A DNA stretch of 12,497 bases from positions 1 to 12,497 of the forward strand of contig JAKOZM010000485.1 in the NCBI GenBank assembly GCA_029779995.1, written 5' to 3'. The notes under the pieces are model-generated. The model made no database searches and had not been told where the DNA came from. It was given only the letters and a program-made list of their open reading frames with translations. Of the stretch, positions 1 through 6,718 are shown piece by piece (the stretch's first letter is position 1; every line of letters begins with the position of its first letter). The position numbers and the translations under genes were made by a program. Origin of the DNA: Actinomycetes bacterium (GTDB lineage: Bacteria > Actinomycetota > Actinomycetes > S36-B12 > UBA10799).

Positions 1-383
1 GTTGAGGTCTACCGTCGGCACTCATCGCAGTCTGCCCAGAGCAGTACAGGGTCCTGGGTTGCCCAAGCACAAGTTCGCCCTGGTTGAACCCCATCCCTAT
101 CGACCAAGTCACTGGATTCACTGCCATTCTTTCGATCGCCACATCAGCTCCATTCAGATCCGTCACGGGTTCCCAGCCTTCCAGGGAGTCTCGTGCGGAC
201 GACGAAGGCGCGATCCACGAGCGTCGCGCGATCGGTCCCAGACCGTGGTCGGACCCTGCTGAGTCAGCGGGTTATCGGGCGACGTAGATGTGCCGCGTGC
301 GTGCCAGCAACACCGGCCAGACCGGATGGGTGGGGGCTTGATGCTCCTTTGTGGTGCTGCCCGCGTGGGCGGGATTCCCGTGG
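1..383. other. Non-coding or unassigned left flank
   Basis: I see no convincing gene here. One forward frame stays open from about base 6 to a TAG at 285-287, but its translation has no motif I recognise, no ribosome binding site and only a TTG as a possible start. In many actinobacteria rbfA lies just upstream of the DHH phosphoesterase gene, and nothing here resembles rbfA. The stretch just after the HNH gene's stop contains a short self-complementary GCCC/GGGC segment around 359-370, too weak to call a terminator. The 10-mer GGTTATCGGG at 270-279 is discussed as part of an inverted repeat. Confidence 0.5.
270..279 (+). repeat. Left arm of a 10-bp inverted repeat flanking the HNH gene
   Basis: GGTTATCGGG here is exactly matched in reverse complement by CCCGATAACC at 1555-1564, on the other side of the HNH gene. 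An ACGTAG also occurs just inside each arm (282-287 and, in reverse complement, 1541-1546). The repeats lie about 105 bases beyond the stop and 60 bases beyond the start of the gene. They could mark the edges of a mobile unit or be chance. Confidence 0.35.
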
Positions 384-1493
384 TCAGGGGTCGTCGGGGC
401 GGCTGGTGTATCGCTTGCCGCGGGGGCTGATCCAAATGGTGGTGTTGTTCGGTCCACGCTCCACCCGCCATTTGCCGTGCGTCTTGATGCGGTGATGGTA
501 ACGACACAACGGCTGCAGATTGTCCGCGTCGGTCGGCCCGGCCGGCCATGGCACGATGTGGTCCAAATCGCAGTTGCGGGCGGGCCGTCGGCAGCCGGGG
601 AACCGGCAGTGCCGATCCCTGGTGCGCACGTAGCGGCGCATTTTCAGGTTGGGTAGGTAGCCGGCCTGGAGTTGGGGCAGGGTCAGCCGGATGATCGCCG
701 ACGGCAACTCCAGGCGGCGCAGCAGCTCGTCGGCGTGCAGGTCGGCGATCGGCCCGTACCCTTCGATCTCCGCCCCGTCGTCGGTCATGATCACCGCGAC
801 CGGGATCTGCTCGGCCGGGGTGATCCCGGTCAACAGTTCGATGAACATGTCCGCCCGGATCGCGTCGCGGTTGCCCTGAATGTTGTTCGACCGGACCCGG
901 AGCGACTCCATACAGGCGGTGGCCTCTTCCGCGGTGAGGTAGGCGGACAGGGTTGCCATGCCGTCCTGCTCCGGGATGAGGCTGACTTTGCGGCACTTGC
1001 GGGCCTTCTTCCGGCGGCGTTCGGCGGCGTCGGCGTCGATCCGGTCGACCTGGCGGGTCAACCACGGCCGCAACTGCCCACGGGTCCGGGTGGCCGCAAA
1101 CGAGATGGCCCGCTCGGCGACCTGGGCACGGTCGGTCGGGGACAGCTCGCAAGTTGCCCGGGTGATCTCCCGCACCTTCACCAAATCCAGACGCCCGTCG
1201 GCCAGCGCCGTGAGCAGTATCGGCAGATCTTGGACCACGTCCACGGCCAGATCGACCATCGACGAGGCCGCACCCGGGGACCAGACCATCGCACACGCCA
1301 CCTCCGGCGGGGTCGGGTCGACCACCACCCCGTCCGGATCGGCACCCAGTTCGGACTCCACGAACACCTGGTGAAAGGCCTGCAACTGCTGGGCGTGGCA
1401 GTACCCGATCACCGCCTCGGCGGCTTTCGCCCGCTCCAGCGGATCCCCGACGGAGAACCATTCCTCCAGGACCGCAACCACCGAATCGTTCAT
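384..1493 (-). CDS. DUF222 / 13E12-repeat family protein with C-terminal HNH endonuclease domain
   Basis: Predicted 369-residue protein of the DUF222-HNH type, a family multiplied in many actinobacterial genomes. The N-terminal ~230 residues are the helical DUF222 region, including a basic stretch RRRKKARKCRK. The C-terminal HNH nuclease fold has Cys296-x4-Cys301 and Cys330-x2-His333 as likely zinc ligands, Asp311-His312 as the catalytic pair, Asn325 and His334. All key residues are present, so the nuclease should be active on DNA, though family members lack a well-defined role. I chose the ATG at 1493 (MNDSVV). The frame runs on to ATGs at 1595 and 1604, but that 37-residue extension is rich in Arg/Ser/Tyr and would cover the likely promoter. 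The gene faces away from the DHH-truB operon and occupies the position where rbfA is often found. Family assignment is firm; biological role is unknown. Confidence 0.88.
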   Translation of the reverse strand: MNDSVVAVLEEWFSVGDPLERAKAAEAVIGYCHAQQLQAFHQVFVESELGADPDGVVVDPTPPEVACAMVWSPGAASSMVDLAVDVVQDLPILLTALADGRLDLVKVREITRATCELSPTDRAQVAERAISFAATRTRGQLRPWLTRQVDRIDADAAERRRKKARKCRKVSLIPEQDGMATLSAYLTAEEATACMESLRVRSNNIQGNRDAIRADMFIELLTGITPAEQIPVAVIMTDDGAEIEGYGPIADLHADELLRRLELPSAIIRLTLPQLQAGYLPNLKMRRYVRTRDRHCRFPGCRRPARNCDLDHIVPWPAGPTDADNLQPLCRYHHRIKTHGKWRVERGPNNTTIWISPRGKRYTSRPDDP

Positions 1494-1520
1494 GCCCACA
1501 CCGTACGAGGGACCTACGAC

Positions 1521-1526
1521 AAAGTA
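1521..1526 (-). promoter_or_regulatory. Possible -10 box for the HNH gene
   Basis: On the minus strand this reads TACTTT, a TANNNT hexamer about 27 bases before the ATG at 1493. No clear -35 element is seen at 16-18 bp spacing. The sequence between 1494 and 1506 has only a G-rich GGTGTGGG as a possible ribosome binding site. Just upstream lies the tandem GGTTATC / GGGTTATCC motif, which could be an operator or chance. Confidence 0.25.
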
Positions 1527-1554
1527 TCGGGACCAGGAACTACGTAGTGGATAA

Positions 1555-1564
1555 CCCGATAACC
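1555..1564 (-). repeat. Right arm of a 10-bp inverted repeat flanking the HNH gene
   Basis: On the minus strand this reads GGTTATCGGG, identical to 270-279, and is directly followed by TTATCC, giving a local tandem of GGTTATC-type motifs upstream of the HNH gene. It lies close enough to act as an operator instead of an element end. Confidence 0.35.
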
Positions 1565-1689
1565 GCGGGTCGGCGATCCGGCGGGCGACACCCATGAACA
1601 CCATTCCGGGAGCCTAGGCAGTCATGCGGATAGGCCCTGCGGGCTACGGCATCCCACGATCACGAAAACCCTGTCTAACTAAGAGCCCC

Positions 1690-1695
1690 TAGAAT
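1690..1695 (+). promoter_or_regulatory. -10 box TAGAAT, probable leaderless promoter of the DHH-truB operon
   Basis: TAGAAT matches the actinobacterial TANNNT -10 consensus and ends 7 bases before the GTG at 1703. Transcription from this box would begin at or within a base or two of the start codon, giving a leaderless mRNA. No purine-rich ribosome binding site precedes the GTG, which agrees. The -35 region is not well conserved. This is inferred from spacing only. Confidence 0.55.
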
Positions 1696-1702
1696 CAAAG
1701 CC

Positions 1703-2662
1703 GTGACCATGCAGCAGATCGCCGACACCCTTCGCGGGGCTGACAGCGTGCTGCTCGTGGCGCACGTCAATCCCGACGCCGACGCCCTCGGGTCGACTCT
1801 AGCCACCGCGATCGCCCTGGAAAGCCTGGGTGTGCGAGTGCGGGTCACATTTCCCGACGACCCGTTCGAGGTGCCCCCCGGCCTGCGTTTCCTCCCTCGG
1901 CAGGACCTGTTGGTCGACCCGCAGTCCGCCCAGGCCGACGTGGTGATGAGCATGGACGCCTCGTCACCTGACCGCATCGGCCGGCTGCTGCCCATCGGTG
2001 AAGCAGCCACCTCGTTCATCGCCATCGACCACCATGCAAGCTTCATCCCCTTCGCGGGTATCAATGTGTGCGACGCCGGACAGCCGGCAACCGGGATGCT
2101 CGCCCTCGACCTCATCGACGCGCTCGGCGTGGACCTTACCCACGACATCGCCATTTGCCTCTACGCCGCGATCTCCAGCGATACCGGCTCGTTCCGTTAT
2201 CCCGCCACGACGCCAGCCGCGATGCGCGCAGCCGCCCGGCTGATGGACACGGGCATCGATTTCGCAGGCATCGCCAAGGCTATGTTCGACACCAAGAGCA
2301 GGGAGTTCATCGCCCTGCAATCGGCCGTCATGGCCGACCTCGACATCCGTACCGTCGCCGGCTACACGGTGGCGATCGCCCAGGTGCCCGCCCAGGCACG
2401 CGCGGATCGGGGGATCGCCTTCACGGAGGTGGAGGCCCTGATCGACGCCGTGCGCACCGTGGCAGACGTGGATGTGGCCGTCGTCCTCAAGCAGGATGAC
2501 CACGGATCGTGGCGAGTTTCCTCGCGGTCGGCCGGCGTGGCCGACGTGGGCGCTGTGTGTACGCAGGTGGGCGGCGGCGGACATCGCTTGGCCGCAGGCT
2601 TCACGGGCAGTCACGACGCCGAGGAGACGCTGAACCGGTTCCTGGGGGCCCTGGCCGCGTGA
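1703..2662 (+). CDS. nrnA: DHH/DHHA1 family phosphoesterase (NrnA-like oligoribonuclease / pAp phosphatase)
   Basis: A 319-residue cytosolic enzyme of the DHH superfamily. Characterised relatives degrade nanoRNA and convert 3'-phosphoadenosine 5'-phosphate to AMP; some actinobacterial members also cleave cyclic or linear dinucleotides, so the exact substrate is not settled here. Metal-binding motifs are all visible: His21 and NPDADALG at 23-30, Asp85, the signature Asp109-His110-His111, and Asp160 in SSDTG. The C-terminal DHHA1 domain carries the substrate-binding GGGGH at 290-294 followed by RLAAGF. Length is normal for the family. The GTG at 1703 is preferred because it sits 7 bases after a TAGAAT box; an ATG at 1709 is the alternative. 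The stop overlaps the start of truB (GTGA), so the two are co-transcribed and probably translationally coupled. Confidence 0.9.
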   Translation: MTMQQIADTLRGADSVLLVAHVNPDADALGSTLATAIALESLGVRVRVTFPDDPFEVPPGLRFLPRQDLLVDPQSAQADVVMSMDASSPDRIGRLLPIGEAATSFIAIDHHASFIPFAGINVCDAGQPATGMLALDLIDALGVDLTHDIAICLYAAISSDTGSFRYPATTPAAMRAAARLMDTGIDFAGIAKAMFDTKSREFIALQSAVMADLDIRTVAGYTVAIAQVPAQARADRGIAFTEVEALIDAVRTVADVDVAVVLKQDDHGSWRVSSRSAGVADVGAVCTQVGGGGHRLAAGFTGSHDAEETLNRFLGALAA

Positions 2663-3525
2663 TCACCGGATTCGCGCTGATCGACAAGAGTGCCGGGTGG
2701 ACCAGCCACGACGTGGTCGCTCGACTGCGGCGCCTGTACGGCCAGAAGCGGGTCGGTCATGCCGGCACGCTCGACCCGATGGCCACCGGCGTCTTGGTGG
2801 TGGGATTGGGGCATGCGACCAAACTCCTGCAGTTCGTCCAGGGGCAGGGCAAGACCTATGAGGCCATCATCCGGCTCGGGCAAAGCACCGTCACCGATGA
2901 TGCCGAGGGGGAGATCACGGCGACGCCTGGCTGGGAGTGGGATCCGGCGGGCCTGTCCACCCGGATCACGGCGCTGACCGGGCACATCCAGCAGGTGCCG
3001 AGTGCGGTGTCGGCGATCAAGGTCGACGGGGTGCGTTCCTACGCGCGTGTCCGCAGCGGCCAGCAGGTGGAACTCGCGGCTCGGCCGGTCACCATCGAGC
3101 GCTTCGAGATGATCGGGGGGCCCCGACCGCACCCTCAACTGCCCGTGACCGACATCGATGTCGTCGTCACCTGTAGCAGTGGCACCTACATCCGGGCGTT
3201 GGCCCGCGACTTGGGCTCGGCGCTCGGGAGCGCGGGGCATCTCACAGCGCTGCGGCGCACGGCCATCGGGCCGATCATGGTCGGGCAGTGTTCAGTGCTG
3301 GGGGAGACGGCTCCGCCGGTGCATGCGCCCGAAGCCGTCATGGCTCGATTGCTGCCTGTCGTGGCGGCGACTCCCGAGCAAGCCACGGACCTGCGTCATG
3401 GTCGCCGGCCGACCATCGATTTGCCGACCGAGCCGACGCTGGTCGTCGACCCGGACGGCCGCTGGGTGTCAGTGGCGCGGTCCGAAGAGGGTGCCGTGCG
3501 AATCCTGCTGAACGCCGCGCAATGA
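2659..3525 (+). CDS. truB: tRNA pseudouridine(55) synthase TruB
   Basis: A 288-residue TruB, which converts uridine 55 in the T-loop of tRNAs to pseudouridine in the cytoplasm. The family signature GHAGTLDPMATGVL lies at residues 33-46 with the catalytic Asp39. Other TruB hallmarks follow: KTYEA near residue 72, QQVPSAVSAIKVDG, then SSGTYIRALARDLG near 172-186. The C-terminal ~60 residues are the short domain often seen in actinobacterial TruB. The start is the GTG at 2659, overlapping the DHH gene stop by four bases, and the protein begins MITGFALIDKSAGWTSHD as expected. Normally ribF follows directly. Here the next item is a decayed ribF start and then a glycosyltransferase gene. Confidence 0.97.
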   Translation: MITGFALIDKSAGWTSHDVVARLRRLYGQKRVGHAGTLDPMATGVLVVGLGHATKLLQFVQGQGKTYEAIIRLGQSTVTDDAEGEITATPGWEWDPAGLSTRITALTGHIQQVPSAVSAIKVDGVRSYARVRSGQQVELAARPVTIERFEMIGGPRPHPQLPVTDIDVVVTCSSGTYIRALARDLGSALGSAGHLTALRRTAIGPIMVGQCSVLGETAPPVHAPEAVMARLLPVVAATPEQATDLRHGRRPTIDLPTEPTLVVDPDGRWVSVARSEEGAVRILLNAAQ

Positions 3526-3545
3526 CTGGCTGGCAAGGTAGAGGC

Positions 3546-3620
3546 GTGGGAAACGGTGCGACCGTGACGATCGGGGTGTTCGACGTGAATCCCTCGCGAC
3601 TGGTTCAGGTAGCGGACTAG
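3546..3620 (+). pseudogene. Decayed 5' end of a second ribF copy
   Basis: From the GTG at 3546 the frame reads VGNGATVTIGVFDV and then VNPSRLVQVAD before a TAG at 3618-3620. TVTIGVFD matches the start of the intact RibF (VLTIGVFD) encoded at 4772. The downstream codons align weakly once one codon is dropped (V...VAD against V...VAE). Within TIGVFD the differences between copies (GGG/GGC, GTG/GTC, TTC/TTT, GAC/GAT) are all synonymous third-base changes, as expected of a diverged coding allele. The preceding bases match too: 3523-3549 aligns without gaps to 4749-4775 at about 20 of 27 positions. I read this as the remains of an original ribF that once followed truB directly. A chance match or a tiny expressed peptide is less likely. 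Confidence 0.6.
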
Positions 3621-3623
3621 AGT
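3618..3623 (+). promoter_or_regulatory. -10 box TAGAGT, probable leaderless promoter of the glycosyltransferase gene
   Basis: TAGAGT fits TANNNT and ends 7 bases before the GTG at 3631, as in the promoter at 1690. Its first three bases are the stop codon of the ribF remnant. No ribosome binding site lies between box and start. A -35 element is not obvious. It would let the inserted gene be transcribed separately from the truB operon. Confidence 0.5.
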
Positions 3624-3630
3624 CTCGAAC

Positions 3631-4719
3631 GTGACGTCGTTAGCCCTAGTGCATGAACGGTTCACTGATTTCGCAGGCTCTGAGTTGGTCGTCGCACAGT
3701 TCAGTCGCATTTGGCCAGACGCTCCGATCTTGGCACCAATCGTGAATCCCGAGATCTTGCCTGCCGGCATGGAGGTGCAGCCGGGTCCCCTGAACCGGCT
3801 TTACCGAAACGGTGGCTACGCCTACCTACTTCCCCTGCTCCCCCACGCAATGCGTACCTTGCCGATCCCCGACGTGGATGCTGTCCTGGCCAGCCATCAC
3901 GCATTTGCGAACCAGGTTGTGTGGGCTACAGAGGCTCCTGTCATCTCATACGTTCACAGTCCGGCACGGTGGATGTGGGAGTCGGAGATGCGTAGGGGCG
4001 AACTGGGGGGCAAAGCGGGGGAGACGGCCTTGGCCATGTTCTCGGCCACTCAGCGACACCGGGACTTCGTCTCGGCGCAGAAAGTGCGAAGCCTGATTGC
4101 TAATTCCACGGCTGTGGCTGAGCGAATCCGCAGGTGGTGGAAGCGAGACTCGACGGTGATCTTCCCGCCCGTGGACACCACGTTTTACCATCCTGATCCG
4201 GCCATCCCGCGCGAGCGATTTGCCCTTGTGGCCGGACGCATGGTGCCCTATAAGCACCCGGAGATTGCCATCGCAGCTGCCGAACGCGCTGGGATTCCAA
4301 TCGTGGCCGCCGGTGATGGACGCGCTATGAATGCGTGCAAACAGGCTGCGGGTCCGCACACCACCTTTGTGGGTAGGGTCAGTGACGAGGAGTTGCGCGA
4401 CCTCTACCGTCGATGTGCCTGTCTTGTCATGCCTGGCGAGGAGGACTTCGGCATCGTGCCAGTGGAGGCTCAGGCATGTGGCGCACCTGTCGTTGCGCTC
4501 AATGCGGGGGGTGCCCGGGACACTGTGATCGATGGAGTGACGGGCTTGCTCGTCGATCCTGCCGGAGACATGGTTCTGGTGTTTGCAGAGGCGATCACAC
4601 GTGCGAGCGGTATCTCGTGGGACCGCGCGACCATCACGGCCCACGCTGCGGGTTTTGCCCGCCCCGTTTTCCGTTCTCGCATTCAGGAACATGTGAGTAC
4701 GGTGCTCGCCAACCATTGA
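3631..4719 (+). CDS. Family 4 glycosyltransferase (GT-B fold)
   Basis: A 362-residue retaining glycosyltransferase of the GT4 type, expected to move a sugar from a nucleotide-sugar donor onto a lipid-linked or glycan acceptor at the inner face of the membrane. The N-terminal acceptor domain contains LVHERFTDFAGSE, then SYVHSPARWMW near residues 107-118. The donor domain starts around 190 with ALVAGRMVPYKHPEIAI. The E-x7-E motif is Glu271 to Glu279 within EDFGIVPVE, followed by AQACGAPVVALNAGGARDTV and GVTGLLVD. No signal peptide or TM segment is seen. The start is the GTG at 3631, 7 bases after TAGAGT. Its position between truB and ribF is unusual; the following Wzz-like and hydrolase genes suggest polysaccharide synthesis. 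Donor and acceptor cannot be read from sequence. Confidence 0.9.
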   Translation: MTSLALVHERFTDFAGSELVVAQFSRIWPDAPILAPIVNPEILPAGMEVQPGPLNRLYRNGGYAYLLPLLPHAMRTLPIPDVDAVLASHHAFANQVVWATEAPVISYVHSPARWMWESEMRRGELGGKAGETALAMFSATQRHRDFVSAQKVRSLIANSTAVAERIRRWWKRDSTVIFPPVDTTFYHPDPAIPRERFALVAGRMVPYKHPEIAIAAAERAGIPIVAAGDGRAMNACKQAAGPHTTFVGRVSDEELRDLYRRCACLVMPGEEDFGIVPVEAQACGAPVVALNAGGARDTVIDGVTGLLVDPAGDMVLVFAEAITRASGISWDRATITAHAAGFARPVFRSRIQEHVSTVLANH

Positions 4720-4771
4720 CGCACACGATGCCCCGCGGTGACTTCGGCTGACGGTCTGGCAGGCTGGGGGG

Positions 4772-5665
4772 GTGGCATCAGTCCTGACGATCGGCGTCTT
4801 TGATGGTGTGCACCGTGGCCATCAGGCGCTTGTAGCTGAGACTGTGGCGCGCGCCGCCACGGCGCAGCACCGCGCCATCGTCGTGACGTTCGATCCCAAT
4901 CCCCTGGAGGTCTTGCGCCCTGGCCACGCCCCCACGCGGTTGTGTTCGGTGGCCCATCGGGTTGAGTTGTTGCACGCTCTGGGCATCGACGGCGTGGATG
5001 TACTGCGTTTCGATGATGCGATGTCACATATGCCCGCCACGGAGTTCGTCGAAACTGTTCTTGTACGGCGCCATGACGCCCGCCAGGTTGTCATCGGTGC
5101 GGGCTTCCGGTTCGGACACAAGGCTGCGGGCACCGCCCAGACGCTGCGCGACGCCGGGTTAAAGGTGGTGGAGTTCGATTTGGCTGCTGAAGGAGCTGAG
5201 GCAATCTCGTCCACCCGCGTCCGCGCTCGCATCGCGGAGGGGGATGTGGAACTCGCTGCCTCGATGCTGGGACGCCGTCACTCGCTCACCGGACCGGTGA
5301 CACATGGTCAGAAGCGCGGCCGGACGCTTGGTTACCCCACGGCGAATCTCTGCGTTGATTCAATGGCTGCAATTCCTGCTGACGGGGTCTATGCCGGCTA
5401 CGGGTATTGGCCGTCCGGCAGAGCGCTAGCAGCGATCAGCGTCGGCACCAACCCAACGTTCGGCGTGTCGCAGCGAACCGTGGAGGCGTATCTGCTCGAT
5501 GTTGACCAGGATTTGTACGGTTCTGAGATGACGGTCGAGTTCGCTCATCGCCTGCGACCCATGGAGAAATTCGAGGGGGTGCAAGCACTCATCGAGGCAA
5601 TGCGCGTGGATGTTGCAAAGACCCGTGACCTGTTGGGCCCCGGAAGACCCAAGCCCTCGTTATAG
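4772..5665 (+). CDS. ribF: Bifunctional riboflavin kinase / FAD synthetase RibF
   Basis: A 297-residue cytosolic enzyme that phosphorylates riboflavin to FMN and adenylylates FMN to FAD. The N-terminal adenylyltransferase module has the nucleotidyltransferase motif GVFDGVHRGH at residues 8-17, TFDPNPLEV near 44-52 and the ISSTRVR motif near 145-151. The C-terminal kinase module begins near 166 with LGRRHSLTGPVTHGQKRGRTLGYPTANL, where the PTAN motif binds Mg-ATP. Both activities look intact. The start is the GTG at 4772, preceded by a G-run (4766-4771); an in-frame TGA at 4748-4750 rules out any longer form. It therefore lacks the ~15-residue N-terminal lead-in of many actinobacterial RibF proteins. 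The gene is separated from truB by a glycosyltransferase and a remnant of another ribF start. Confidence 0.96.
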   Translation: MASVLTIGVFDGVHRGHQALVAETVARAATAQHRAIVVTFDPNPLEVLRPGHAPTRLCSVAHRVELLHALGIDGVDVLRFDDAMSHMPATEFVETVLVRRHDARQVVIGAGFRFGHKAAGTAQTLRDAGLKVVEFDLAAEGAEAISSTRVRARIAEGDVELAASMLGRRHSLTGPVTHGQKRGRTLGYPTANLCVDSMAAIPADGVYAGYGYWPSGRALAAISVGTNPTFGVSQRTVEAYLLDVDQDLYGSEMTVEFAHRLRPMEKFEGVQALIEAMRVDVAKTRDLLGPGRPKPSL

Positions 5666-5668
5666 GCT
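5663..5668 (+). promoter_or_regulatory. -10-like TAGGCT before the Wzz-like gene
   Basis: TAGGCT overlaps the TAG stop codon of ribF and ends 6 bases before the GTG at 5675. This is nearly the same spacing as the boxes at 1690 and 3618 and the same hexamer as the one at 7767-7772 on the other strand. There is no Shine-Dalgarno sequence in the 9-base gap. It may make the downstream message leaderless, but read-through from ribF is also possible. Confidence 0.4.
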
Positions 5669-5674
5669 TGAGCG

Positions 5675-6718
5675 GTGGAGGTCGGCGACTTCATCCATAA
5701 TGCCTGGGTGCACATTCGTGGTGTGCTGCTCGGTGCTGTGCTGGGAGGTCTGCTCGCTGCCGCCTTGTCATTGACGTCGGCAAGTTCTTTCACATCGACG
5801 TCCACGCTGCGCGTCGTCCCGCCCGCAGGGGCTCTGGACACTGATCTGCTATCCACCGCCGTCGAGTGGTACGCAGCCCTGGGAGATGTTCCAGCGGTGC
5901 TCGACGCTGCATCCGCCAGTGCCGTGCCAGCCGTTGACACGACCACAATGCGTGAGCAGTCATCGCTGGCTCCCGGCGTTGGGCCCGGCGAGATCATCGT
6001 CACCGCGACCGCGCCCGACGAGCAGCAAGCAGTGTCGATGAACAACGCCCTCGGAAGCAGCCTCGTCCAGATTGTGAACAAGGACGAGGAGTTGCAACTC
6101 GGCGGCACGCAACTTCGTGTGCTGCTGCCCGCTGAAGGACAGGGCCAAATGGGCTCCGGGGCAGTCACCCTGTTCGTCACAGGGCTGCTGGCCGGCTTTC
6201 TCGTCCTGTTCACAGCAGCTGGATTACTGCATCGCTTCATCAACTGGCGCGTCAACGGCCGGATTCTGCGCGCTCTGGGATCAGAACTGCAGATTCCCGT
6301 GTTCACGGCCACTGCGGATCTGGCGCTGATGCTCGTGCAGCAGGGCCGAATCGGTGGCCAAACCTGGATGGCCGCCACGCCCGGGATCCCCGACTCTGCC
6401 GTGGAGTCACTGCGCCGCCAAACCGAGCACTTGGGTGGTCCCGTGGATTTGGTGGTCATCGCCGACTCCGGTGAACGGCCACCGGCAGATGGTCACACCG
6501 TCTATCTGCCCGAGCCCAACGATGCCAGTCCTTCCGCATTGTCCGCGGTGAGCCTGGCGAGTTCGCCAGCGGCGGTGCTGGTCGTTGCGCGCAGCCGTTC
6601 ACGACAGGTCCGGGCTACCCTCACCAAGCTCCGCGAGCTGGGAATCCCGGTCCTTGCCCTGGGACTGATGCGTAAGCAGAAGGCGACTACCAGAGTCTCC
6701 GATCCGGACTCAGCCTGA
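5675..6718 (+). CDS. Wzz-like membrane protein with a C-terminal degenerate BY-kinase-like domain
   Basis: A 347-residue inner-membrane protein with the layout of a polysaccharide co-polymerase: a short cytoplasmic N-terminus, TM1 at about residues 14-34, an external region, TM2 at about 162-184, then a ~160-residue cytoplasmic tail. Such proteins govern chain length or export of capsule and exopolysaccharide. In actinobacteria they are often fused to a bacterial tyrosine (BY) kinase. The tail keeps kinase-like pieces: SAVESLRRQTEHL, the strand VDLVVIADSG, then AAVLVVARSRSRQVRATLTKLRELGIPVLAL near the end, like the last strand-helix-strand of BY-kinases. It has no Walker A (GxxxxGKS/T), and no tyrosine cluster at the C-terminus. 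It would be non-catalytic. The GTG start lies 9 bases after ribF. The stop overlaps the convergent hydrolase gene by 9 bases. Assignment rests on architecture, so confidence is moderate. Confidence 0.7.
   Translation: MEVGDFIHNAWVHIRGVLLGAVLGGLLAAALSLTSASSFTSTSTLRVVPPAGALDTDLLSTAVEWYAALGDVPAVLDAASASAVPAVDTTTMREQSSLAPGVGPGEIIVTATAPDEQQAVSMNNALGSSLVQIVNKDEELQLGGTQLRVLLPAEGQGQMGSGAVTLFVTGLLAGFLVLFTAAGLLHRFINWRVNGRILRALGSELQIPVFTATADLALMLVQQGRIGGQTWMAATPGIPDSAVESLRRQTEHLGGPVDLVVIADSGERPPADGHTVYLPEPNDASPSALSAVSLASSPAAVLVVARSRSRQVRATLTKLRELGIPVLALGLMRKQKATTRVSDPDSA

Noticed and set aside
84..287. Open forward frame in the left flank
   Set aside because: No recognisable motif, no ribosome binding site, a TTG as the only start, and it crosses the inverted-repeat arm. 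It may simply be a high-GC open frame.
163..1461. Long minus-strand open frame (432 codons) and a plus-strand frame at 672-1547 over the HNH gene
   Set aside because: Both are shadows of the GC-rich HNH gene: Arg/Gly/Pro-rich translations with no motifs, while the third frame has a clear DUF222-HNH protein.
1631..1646. Hairpin TAGGCCC/GGGCTA between the HNH and DHH genes
   Set aside because: Needs a bulge and a three-base loop and has no T-run; too weak to call a terminator.
3288..3620. Open frame running from inside truB to 3620
   Set aside because: Most of it is out of frame with truB and meaningless. Only its tail, from the GTG at 3546, resembles RibF, so I annotated that part as a remnant.
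5545..6459. Minus-strand open frame of 304 codons opposite ribF and the Wzz-like gene
   Set aside because: Ser/Thr/Arg-rich antisense shadow lacking motifs; the plus strand has two well-supported genes.
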